A program made the translations under genes and the position numbers. Below, one piece after another: positions 54,065-61,284 of a DNA stretch of 64,000 nt. Numbering within the stretch: position 1 is the first letter of the stretch; each line of letters begins with the position of its first letter. The DNA is from Bacteroidota bacterium. GTDB lineage: Bacteria; Bacteroidota; Bacteroidia; B-17B0; Aurantibacillaceae. The DNA lies in assembly GCA_963169355.1 (NCBI GenBank), contig CAUJCR010000047.1, forward strand, positions 1 through 64,000. The letters run 5' to 3'. The notes below the pieces were generated by a model, which saw only the letters and a list, made by a program, of their open reading frames with translations, had not been told where the DNA came from and did not search any database.

Positions 54065-54412
54065 ATGAGTTCACTCAAACAAAAAATAGAAGAAATCCTT
54101 AAAAGAGAAAAATATTCCTTTGCCCAACTAGCTGATTATCTCAATATTTCAGAAAAAAAACTTGAAGAAGGTTTAGAAAACAAAACCCTTGAGCTTAGAC
54201 ACCTAGAAGAAATCTCGAAAAATCTAAAAGTTCCATTATATAGTTTCTTTAGAGATGCTAATAGCCAAATTGATTATAGTGAACGACCTCATTTTATTAA
54301 TAAATTATGGACTAATCAGGATTCAGACACACAAAATCTAAGTTCTGAGATTGAGCTATTAAAACAAGTTATTGCTCAAAAGGAGGCCGAGTTAGCAAAC
54401 AAACTCAAATAA
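54065..54412 (+). CDS. small XRE-like helix-turn-helix protein
   Basis: A 115-residue protein. Residues about 5-58 fit a Cro/XRE helix-turn-helix (SLKQKIEEILKREKYSFAQLADYLNISEKKLEEGLENKTLELRHLEEISKNLKVPLYSFF). The last about 30 residues form a coiled coil (LSSEIELLKQVIAQKEAELANKL) that probably makes dimers. No inducer domain is present. It lies between rodA and the CBS-domain gene; targets are unknown. Confidence 0.82.
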   Translation: MSSLKQKIEEILKREKYSFAQLADYLNISEKKLEEGLENKTLELRHLEEISKNLKVPLYSFFRDANSQIDYSERPHFINKLWTNQDSDTQNLSSEIELLKQVIAQKEAELANKLK

Positions 54413-54428
54413 TACCATGCAATATTAC

Positions 54429-54437
54429 TATATTTGC
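54429..54437 (+). promoter_or_regulatory. -7 element close to the CNNM/CBS gene start
   Basis: TATATTTGC matches the consensus. The ATG at 54446 lies nine bases past the G of TTTG, leaving a leader of only a few bases. The TTG inside this element is the upstream candidate start of the same frame and is therefore rejected as start. Confidence 0.6.
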
Positions 54438-54445
54438 TTATTATT

Positions 54446-55744
54446 ATGTTAAACGACCTCATTCTTACCCTTGTATTAGTACTCATTAACGGTTTTTTTG
54501 TAGCTGCTGAATTTGCACTTGTTAAAGTAAGGGTTTCGCAGTTAGATGTAAAGATTCAAAAAGGAAGTAGCCGAGCTAAATTCACCAAAAAATTACTTGA
54601 TAAACTAGATGCTTATCTATCGGCCTCTCAATTAGGAATTACATTAGCTTCTTTAGCCCTTGGGGCAATTGGCGAAGAAGTCATCTCAAAAATTGTTATT
54701 AATATCTTTGAAAAATATAACTTAGGCGTAAGTAATCTTACAGTGCACAGCATTTCTTTACCAATAGCATTATCTTTACTTACTTTTTTTCATGTAACAA
54801 TTGGTGAGCAAATTCCTAAAATGATAGGTATAAAATATTCAATGGCCACTGCCCTATTTGTTTCATGGCCTATGAGAATCTTTTATATTATTTTCAGCCC
54901 TTTTATTTGGCTTTTAAACGCTACCTCTAATTTATGTTTACGAATTATTGGAATTAAGCAAGTAGGAGACGAAGAAGTACATACAGAAGAAGAATTAAGA
55001 ATTATTCTAACCGAAAGTGAAGAAAGTGGAGCCATCAAACCAAGTGAAAACGAATTAATTCAAAATGTTTTTGACTTTGATGACCGTATTGTAAAACAAA
55101 TTATGGTTCCTCAAAATAGAGTAACAGCAATTGATATTGAAGCATTAAATACAGAAGGGGTTATTAAAAAAATTTCCGACGAAGGTTTTTCACGTTATCC
55201 AATTTTTATTGGCGATATTGATAATATTATTGGCGTGGTGTATGCTAAAGATTTATTTAAAGAAATAATCTCTAAAAAATTCAAAACAATTAAAGAGATC
55301 ATGCGCCCTGCACATTTTATTCCTGAAACCATGAAAATTAACGACTTATTACGTGATTTTCAACGTTTACATATTCAAATTGCTATTGTAACAAATGAGT
55401 TTGGCGCAACAGCCGGAATAGTTACTATGGAGGATATTATTGAGGAATTAGTTGGCGAAATACAAGACGAACATGATGAAGAAAAACCAATTGTAGAAAA
55501 GAAAAGTGAAACTGAATATATTGTTAATGCTCAAAGTAGCATAAGCGATGTTAATGAATTATTACCAATGTCTTTTCCAGAAGATGAAAAATATGAAACA
55601 GTTTCAGGACTTATAAATTTTATCTGGGGAAGAATTCCTGGCCTAAATGAGAAAAGAAAATACAACGGTTATGAAATAACTATCCTACAACGAAAAAAAC
55701 AAACCGTTGAATCTGTACGCTTAAAAGTTATCGACACAGAATAA
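54446..55744 (+). CDS. CNNM/CorC-type hemolysin family protein with CBS domains
   Basis: A 432-residue inner-membrane protein of the HlyC/CorC (CNNM) family, linked to magnesium or other divalent-ion transport. The DUF21 membrane domain (residues 1-190: NGFFVAAEFALVKVRVSQLD; ASQLGITLASLALGAIGEE; TIGEQIPKMIGI) is followed by a pair of CBS domains (about 205-325: IMVPQNRVTAID; YPIFIGDIDNIIGVVYAKDL; IVTNEFGATAGIVTMEDIIEELVGEI) and a C-terminal CorC_HlyC domain (YIVNAQSSISDVNELLPMSFP ... YETVSGLINFIWGRIPG). The start follows from the promoter just upstream. Confidence 0.94.
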   Translation: MLNDLILTLVLVLINGFFVAAEFALVKVRVSQLDVKIQKGSSRAKFTKKLLDKLDAYLSASQLGITLASLALGAIGEEVISKIVINIFEKYNLGVSNLTVHSISLPIALSLLTFFHVTIGEQIPKMIGIKYSMATALFVSWPMRIFYIIFSPFIWLLNATSNLCLRIIGIKQVGDEEVHTEEELRIILTESEESGAIKPSENELIQNVFDFDDRIVKQIMVPQNRVTAIDIEALNTEGVIKKISDEGFSRYPIFIGDIDNIIGVVYAKDLFKEIISKKFKTIKEIMRPAHFIPETMKINDLLRDFQRLHIQIAIVTNEFGATAGIVTMEDIIEELVGEIQDEHDEEKPIVEKKSETEYIVNAQSSISDVNELLPMSFPEDEKYETVSGLINFIWGRIPGLNEKRKYNGYEITILQRKKQTVESVRLKVIDTE

Positions 55745-55780
55745 TTAACACCTTTATACAGAATTGATACCAATATCCAT

Positions 55781-55810
55781 TTGGAAATATTTACTTATTA
55801 ATTAATTTTG
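55781..55810 (+). promoter_or_regulatory. promoter for the STAS-like gene
   Basis: TTG at 55781-55783, a 19-base spacer and TAATTTTG at 55803-55810. The -7 box lies inside an AT-rich inverted repeat with 12-base arms (55797-55808 and 55817-55828). Confidence 0.6.
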
Positions 55811-55843
55811 TATAATAAATTAATTAATTTATCTTAACAATCA

Positions 55844-56230
55844 ATGAATTCATCTAAAGCAAAAATATTTGATGATTTTGAAATTGAACTTATAAATGAT
55901 TGTTATTATAAAATTACCCTTCATGACGACTGTATTTTTAGTTACAATGAACTTAATCTATTAATTGAAACCCAAATAGCATGGGGCGAAAAAAAACGCC
56001 CCGTGATGATTATTTGTGGAGAATACAGCAATACGGATACGGAATTTTTAAAACACTTAGGCAAAAACGTAAATGACCCTTACTCAATAGCCGATGCCTT
56101 TGTTTTAAAATCTTTATCGCAACGTTTTTTAGCAAAATTTTATTTTAAGTTTGTAAAACCAGAACGGCCAACCGAATTCTTTAAAAAAGAAGAAGATGCC
56201 TTGAATTGGTTACAACAATTTATCCGTTAA
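55844..56230 (+). CDS. STAS/SpoIIAA-like (DUF7793-like) protein
   Basis: A 128-residue soluble protein with the layout of SpoIIAA/STAS-like folds: beta-rich start (FEIELINDCYYKITLHDDCIFSYNELNLLIE), a central strand RPVMIICGEYSNTDTEFLKHLG, then ADAFVLKSLSQRFLAKFYFKFVKPERPTEFFKKEEDALNWLQQF. The ending P-T-x-F-F-x-x-E-x-x-A-x-x-W-L is typical of a small group in Bacteroidota. No conserved phosphorylatable serine is clear, so it may be a ligand-binding rather than a partner-switch protein. It has its own promoter. Confidence 0.75.
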   Translation: MNSSKAKIFDDFEIELINDCYYKITLHDDCIFSYNELNLLIETQIAWGEKKRPVMIICGEYSNTDTEFLKHLGKNVNDPYSIADAFVLKSLSQRFLAKFYFKFVKPERPTEFFKKEEDALNWLQQFIR

Positions 56231-56235
56231 AATTT

Positions 56236-56244
56236 TATCTTTGC
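56236..56244 (+). promoter_or_regulatory. -7 element before the OMP gene
   Basis: TATCTTTGC matches TAnnTTTG. It includes the TTG at 56241 that begins the longest open frame, so the TTG at 56262 is the more likely start, leaving a leader of about 12 bases. Confidence 0.55.
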
Positions 56245-56261
56245 TTTCTAATTTTTTTACT

Positions 56262-56918
56262 TTGAAGCAATTTATTCTCATATTTCTGAGCATACCATTT
56301 TTTTTACAATCACAAGAAAATGATAATAGATTTAATTTATTAGTTATGGCTGGCGTTTCACCTGCTCAAATTCATGGTGATTCTTATAGCGGATTTAATA
56401 AATTAGGAGGCATTGGTGGCATTGGGATTGAAACACAATTTAATCAAAAAACGAGTATGAATGTTGCTTTTCAATTTATACAAAAAGGAGCGCGTAAAAA
56501 TCAAAACCCGCAAAAAAACGATTATGCCTTTTATTACCTTAATTTGAATTATCTGGAGGTGCCCATAAATTTTGCTTACACACAAAAAAAAATTATTGTG
56601 GACATTGGAGTATCTGCTGCTTATTTAATTGATTATTATGAAGGTTCTGATGTAGGTAATTTAACAGGCTTATACCCTTTTAATACATTTGATTATTCTG
56701 TTAAAGTAGGTCTTGGATATAATATAAATCCAAAATGGTTTGTGAATGTAAGAAGTAGTAATTCTTTTATGACTATAAGACCTAACAGAGTTAAGCAAGC
56801 TATTTATTATAATAATATAATTGCTCGAACATTTAATAAAGGCTACTACAACAACATCTTAGAGATAACATTAGGATATCGAATTAAACCTAAAAAAAGT
56901 AAAAGTGAATCAAAATAA
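56262..56918 (+). CDS. outer-membrane beta-barrel (PorT-family-like) protein
   Basis: A roughly 218-residue exported protein with signal peptide KQFILIFLSIPFFLQSQ and barrel strands NLLVMAGVSPAQIHGD, GGIGIETQFNQKTSMNVAFQFIQKGAR, YYLNLNYLEVPINFAY, VDIGVSAAYLIDYYEG, YSVKVGLGYNINPKWFVNV and the last ILEITLGYRI. The pattern G-x-E-x-x-F and YLEVPINFAY is that of PorT/OMP_b-brl_2 barrels. It overlaps the ubiX start by 14 bases. Its role is unknown. Confidence 0.82.
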   Translation: MKQFILIFLSIPFFLQSQENDNRFNLLVMAGVSPAQIHGDSYSGFNKLGGIGGIGIETQFNQKTSMNVAFQFIQKGARKNQNPQKNDYAFYYLNLNYLEVPINFAYTQKKIIVDIGVSAAYLIDYYEGSDVGNLTGLYPFNTFDYSVKVGLGYNINPKWFVNVRSSNSFMTIRPNRVKQAIYYNNIIARTFNKGYYNNILEITLGYRIKPKKSKSESK

Positions 56919-57477
56919 ACGTAAAATTATAGTAGCCATTACTGGAGCAAGTGGAAGTATTTATGCCAAAGTTTTACTTGACAAATTATTAAATCTTAGC
57001 TCACACATTGAAACCGTTGGCATTGTAATGAGTGATAATGCTAAAACTGTATGGCAACAAGAATTAGGAAATGAAGATTTTAATAAATACTCTACATTTA
57101 CTTTTTACGAAAAACATAATTTTTTTGCACCTTTTGCATCTGGTTCTGCTAAATACGACACAATGATAATTTGCCCATGTAGTATGGGTACCTTAGCTCG
57201 CATTGCTGCGGGTATTAGCAACGATTTAACAACTCGAGCAGCCGATGTTATCTTAAAAGAAAGAAGAAAATTGATATTAATGATACGTGAAACCCCGTAT
57301 AGTTCCATTCATCTTAATAATATGCAAACAATAACACATGCTGGGGGAATTATTTGCCCAGCTTCGCCTTCTTTTTACTCTAATCCAACTAATTTTGAAG
57401 AACTTGCTAGTACTGTGATTGATAGAGTTTTAGATTTGAGCAACTTGCCCATCCAAACCAAACGCTGGCAACAATAA
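56905..57477 (+). CDS. ubiX: flavin prenyltransferase UbiX
   Basis: Makes the prenylated FMN cofactor used by UbiD-type decarboxylases, from FMN and dimethylallyl phosphate. The 190-residue protein has VAITGASGSIYAKVLLDKLL at the start, MIICPCSMGTLARIAAGISNDLTTRAADVILKE in the middle and LMIRETPYSSIHLNNM then GGIICPASPSFY near the end, all typical of UbiX. It starts at GTG inside the end of the OMP gene. No ubiD gene is in the window. A weak AT-rich terminator follows. Confidence 0.95.
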   Translation: MNQNKRKIIVAITGASGSIYAKVLLDKLLNLSSHIETVGIVMSDNAKTVWQQELGNEDFNKYSTFTFYEKHNFFAPFASGSAKYDTMIICPCSMGTLARIAAGISNDLTTRAADVILKERRKLILMIRETPYSSIHLNNMQTITHAGGIICPASPSFYSNPTNFEELASTVIDRVLDLSNLPIQTKRWQQ

Positions 57478-57489
57478 AACTAGCTATAT

Positions 57490-57530
57490 AATTGTTTTTT
57501 AACATTTTACAAACAATTTTTATTTTTTTT
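57490..57530 (+). terminator. weak AT-rich terminator after ubiX
   Basis: The arms AATTGTTT (57490-57497) and AAACAATT (57511-57518) enclose 13 bases, followed by a T run. The stem has few G-C pairs, so strength is doubtful. Confidence 0.45.
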
Positions 57531-57553
57531 GTATCAAATTTAAAAAAAAAAAC

Positions 57554-57561
57554 TAATTTTG
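57554..57561 (+). promoter_or_regulatory. -7 element for the T9SS type-A protein gene
   Basis: TAATTTTG, with TTG about 22 bases upstream and the ATG 27 bases downstream. Confidence 0.5.
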
Positions 57562-57588
57562 GTATATTATTTTTAAATCTAATCTATT

Positions 57589-60500
57589 ATGAAAAGAATC
57601 TTATCCTTATTTTTTATTGTTCTATCTAATTATATGCTGGCTCAAACAATCTCTACGCCATCTTATCAAGCATATAATGTAACCCTAACTAATATTTCAA
57701 CAACCTCTATGAAAGTAGACTGGACTTCAGGTGCTGGTGCATATGAAATTGTAATTATTAGACCCGCAATAAGTACAAGAGTAGCTCCTGATAATTCGGA
57801 TATGGGAACTTATTCTGCAAACACAGTTTATGGAAGTGGTACAAACTTAGGTTCTAGTAATTATGTAGTTTATAAAGGATCTGGTAACTCGGTAACCGTA
57901 ACTGGACTTATTCCTGATGTAAACTACGAGGTCGTTGTATATAGCTACAACTATGGATGCATTTCATATTTTTCTGGCTGTTTAGCTTACGGCTATAAAG
58001 TTCATCTAGGATATACTACTTCTAATTATGAACAACATTTTACATTAGATAATTCTCCAAGCGCTTATCCAACAATCAATGTAATAGGTACGCCAGGTGC
58101 AACAACTGCCACCTTAAGTGTTACTGGTTCAGGATTTGACCGCACCTTAATCAGTGTGAGAGAATATACAACTACTGGTTACGCACCTGTTGATGGCACT
58201 TATTATACTCCATCTACATCATACGGAAGCGGTAGCCAAGTAGGTGGAACTGGAACAAATAATTTTTGTACTTATTTTACTAGTCCAAGTGGGACTAACA
58301 ATTTAACAAATCTAAAACCCGCAACCACCTATTGGGCAAGAGCTTATTCGTGTAATGGTCAGGGTTCTTCTACAAATAATAGCTTTAATTATTATAGCTA
58401 CAACGCCATCTCATTCTCTACATACAATACTCCACCAACCATTAATTCAATTTCAAATTATACACTCTGCCAAGATGCACCTACTACTACGGTTTCTTTA
58501 TCGGGTATAGGTGATGGAAGTGCTGCTGAAACCCAAACATTAACTTTAAGTGCTTATTCTAGCAACACTGCTTTAATTCCTAACCCATCTGTTACATATA
58601 CAAGTCCTAATAGTACTGGAACACTTACCTTTAAACCAAATGCTGGACAATCTGGTACAGCTATTATCTCAGTGTATGTAGATGATGGAGGACCAAATAA
58701 TAGCCAAACTATTAAAACTTTTACAGTAACTGTAAAAGGTATTCCTTATGCTGCTGGAGCTATAAGTACAGCTACAACAACACTTTGTAAAGTAAAGAAT
58801 GGTGTTGTATTCTCTGTTCCAACTATTTCAAATACAACTACCTATAATTGGTCTTTACCACCAAATGCTACTATAACTGCAGGTGCTAACACCAATTCAA
58901 TTACAGTTAACTTTAACACTACCGCTAATTCATCTTATATTTCAGTGTATGGAAGTAACTCCAATGGCTGTGGCAATGGCTCATCATCTTATCTTTTACT
59001 AAATTTTGATAATGTTCCTACAACCTCAAATGCTGGACCAAACCAATCAATATGTAACAATATTACTGCAATGGCTGCTAATACCCCATCTATAGGTAAT
59101 GGCGCATGGACCTATTGTTCAACTGGCCTAGGAAATTTATCTTCTACTGTTACTCCAAATGCTAATTTATCAGTTGCCAATAATCAAACTGTAACCGCTG
59201 TATGGACAGTTACAAATGGCGTTTGCCCTGCTAGTAGTTCAACTGTAGTGGTTACTAATATTTTTGGTTCACCTAGTTGCTCACCAAAAGCAGAATTTGT
59301 TGTAAGCAATACCCAACCTTGCGTTGGAACAGCTGTAACATTTACAAATTCATCTATTCAAGCACCAGGCCCTAATACTTATACTTGGACTTTTGGCGCA
59401 GGAGCTACACCAGCTACTTCTACTTCAACAGCATCTGCAATAACAGTTACATATACAACCGCAGGTGCCAAAACTGTTACGTTATCAATGAATGCAGGTG
59501 GAGGTGATTTAACTATGGTAAAAACAAATTACATTAATGTTATTACAACACCTGCATCACCAAGTACTATATTTGGTAATAGTACTGTTTGCCAAGGGCA
59601 AACAGGTGAGTCTTTCTTTGTAAATACAGTTACTGATGCTACAAGTTATAACTGGACATTCCCAAGTGGTGTTTCATTAAATACAGGTAGTAATACCAAT
59701 GCCATAACTGCTAACTTTTCTACTACCGCAACCAGTGGAAATATCGGTGTATCGGCCGTAAATGTTTGTGGTAGCAGCGCACCAACTACAAAAAGTGTTA
59801 CTGTAAATCCTTTACCAACACTTGCCTCTGCTATCACGGGTAGCTCTACAGTATGCCAAGGTCAAAATGCTATTGTATATGTTGCAAACAACTTAAATAA
59901 TGGTTTATCATATACATGGGCTACTCCAAATGGTTGTAATATTATAGCAGGATTAAATACACGTACAATCACTGTTAGTTATGATAATTCATCTACATCA
60001 GGTACAATGAGTGTTTATGGAACAAATGGATGTGGAGATGGAGCAATGCGTAATAAAGCCATTACTGTAAATCCTTTACCTGGTGCTGCAGGCGCTATTT
60101 CTGGTTCAGCTAACAATGCTCTTTGTCCTTTACCTACTAATATTAACTATTCTATTTCTCCGGTTAGTAACGCCACTAGCTATACTTGGATTTATCCAAA
60201 CGGTTATAACGTTGTGAGTGGTTTAAATACTAACTCATTATTTTTAGACGCTACCTTAAATGCTAATAGTGGTGGAATAAAAGTAGTAGCTAATAATGCT
60301 TGTGGAAGTGGTGATACATCAAGCGTACTTATGGTAAATGTAAAGCAATTACCTACTCAACAACTTTGTGTAGTAACAGTTGATACAACCTCTAATTACA
60401 ATGAAATATTTTGGCAAAAGGGTGGTGCATCTGATGTAGATAGCTTTAGAGTATATAGAATGTTATCTGCATCTTTAGATACACTAATTGGTACTGTTGA

Positions 60501-61206
60501 TTTTGCTGACCTAGGAAGATTGGTGGATAGTACCGCAAATCCAAATGTAACAAGCTATACCTACAAGATTTCAGCTGTTGATAGTTGTGGGCATGAAGGA
60601 CCAAAGAGTGCCATTCATCAAAGCATCCACCTTCAAAGTATTTACAGTCCAGCTCCTCAAAAAATGGATTTAAGTTGGAACTTATACGTTGGAGCACCCG
60701 TTGATAATTACCGTGTAATGCGAGACACTAACAATTCTGGTAATTGGATTGTTTTAGCAAATAATTTAGCTCCTAACGCTACTAGTTTTACTGATTATGG
60801 AATACCAGCAGGAGCTAACTCAGTACAGTATCGTGTTGATGTTGTGTGGTTAAATACATGCGATCCAACAGCTAAAGTGGCTCAAAGTATTATTAATACT
60901 ACCAAATCAAATACAAAAGATTTTGTAATTGGTACACCTACGAGCTTAAGTAAACAAACTGACCTTTTAAATTCAGTAAGTTTATTCCCAAATCCTACGA
61001 AAGATTATTTTGAGATTAAATTAAACTCAGGAGTTGAAAATCTAAACATTAAAATTTTAAACCAACTAGGTAGCATTGTAAAAACTATACCTGCTGGTGC
61101 AACAGATCATGTTTCGGTAAATATTAATGATTTAAGTTCTGGAGTTTATTATATCGTTGTAAAAACACCATTTGGTTCAGTAACCAAACGCTTGAGTAAA
61201 ATGTAA
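57589..61206 (+). CDS. large T9SS type-A secreted protein with FN3 and PKD-like domains
   Basis: A 1205-residue secreted protein, Ser/Thr/Asn-rich with few charged residues. The signal peptide is KRILSLFFIVLSNYMLAQ. Two FN3-like units open the protein (about 25-275), followed by Ig/PKD-like units. A true PKD domain is at about 565-645 (YTWTFGAGATPATST). Tandem PKD-like repeats at about 655-925 each carry S-x-x-V/A-C-x-x-Q or L, Y-x-W and C-G-S motifs. Another FN3 pair is at about 930-1110. The last about 75 residues are the type A sorting domain (SVSLFPNPTKDYFEIKL ... LSSGVYYIVVKTPFGSVTKRLSK). It is probably a surface-bound adhesin or matrix protein. Confidence 0.92.
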   Translation: MKRILSLFFIVLSNYMLAQTISTPSYQAYNVTLTNISTTSMKVDWTSGAGAYEIVIIRPAISTRVAPDNSDMGTYSANTVYGSGTNLGSSNYVVYKGSGNSVTVTGLIPDVNYEVVVYSYNYGCISYFSGCLAYGYKVHLGYTTSNYEQHFTLDNSPSAYPTINVIGTPGATTATLSVTGSGFDRTLISVREYTTTGYAPVDGTYYTPSTSYGSGSQVGGTGTNNFCTYFTSPSGTNNLTNLKPATTYWARAYSCNGQGSSTNNSFNYYSYNAISFSTYNTPPTINSISNYTLCQDAPTTTVSLSGIGDGSAAETQTLTLSAYSSNTALIPNPSVTYTSPNSTGTLTFKPNAGQSGTAIISVYVDDGGPNNSQTIKTFTVTVKGIPYAAGAISTATTTLCKVKNGVVFSVPTISNTTTYNWSLPPNATITAGANTNSITVNFNTTANSSYISVYGSNSNGCGNGSSSYLLLNFDNVPTTSNAGPNQSICNNITAMAANTPSIGNGAWTYCSTGLGNLSSTVTPNANLSVANNQTVTAVWTVTNGVCPASSSTVVVTNIFGSPSCSPKAEFVVSNTQPCVGTAVTFTNSSIQAPGPNTYTWTFGAGATPATSTSTASAITVTYTTAGAKTVTLSMNAGGGDLTMVKTNYINVITTPASPSTIFGNSTVCQGQTGESFFVNTVTDATSYNWTFPSGVSLNTGSNTNAITANFSTTATSGNIGVSAVNVCGSSAPTTKSVTVNPLPTLASAITGSSTVCQGQNAIVYVANNLNNGLSYTWATPNGCNIIAGLNTRTITVSYDNSSTSGTMSVYGTNGCGDGAMRNKAITVNPLPGAAGAISGSANNALCPLPTNINYSISPVSNATSYTWIYPNGYNVVSGLNTNSLFLDATLNANSGGIKVVANNACGSGDTSSVLMVNVKQLPTQQLCVVTVDTTSNYNEIFWQKGGASDVDSFRVYRMLSASLDTLIGTVDFADLGRLVDSTANPNVTSYTYKISAVDSCGHEGPKSAIHQSIHLQSIYSPAPQKMDLSWNLYVGAPVDNYRVMRDTNNSGNWIVLANNLAPNATSFTDYGIPAGANSVQYRVDVVWLNTCDPTAKVAQSIINTTKSNTKDFVIGTPTSLSKQTDLLNSVSLFPNPTKDYFEIKLNSGVENLNIKILNQLGSIVKTIPAGATDHVSVNINDLSSGVYYIVVKTPFGSVTKRLSKM

Positions 61207-61225
61207 TAAAATACTTTATTCTTAT

Positions 61226-61260
61226 AAAAAAGGCTGTTCTTGTAAGACAGCCTTTTTTTT
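61226..61260 (+). terminator. rho-independent terminator after the T9SS type-A gene
   Basis: The arms AAAAAAGGCTGT and ACAGCCTTTTTT enclose a nine-base loop, followed by more Ts. It is the strongest terminator in the window and isolates the next gene. Confidence 0.92.
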
Positions 61261-61284
61261 ATTACATTTATTCGCCCTTTAAAA

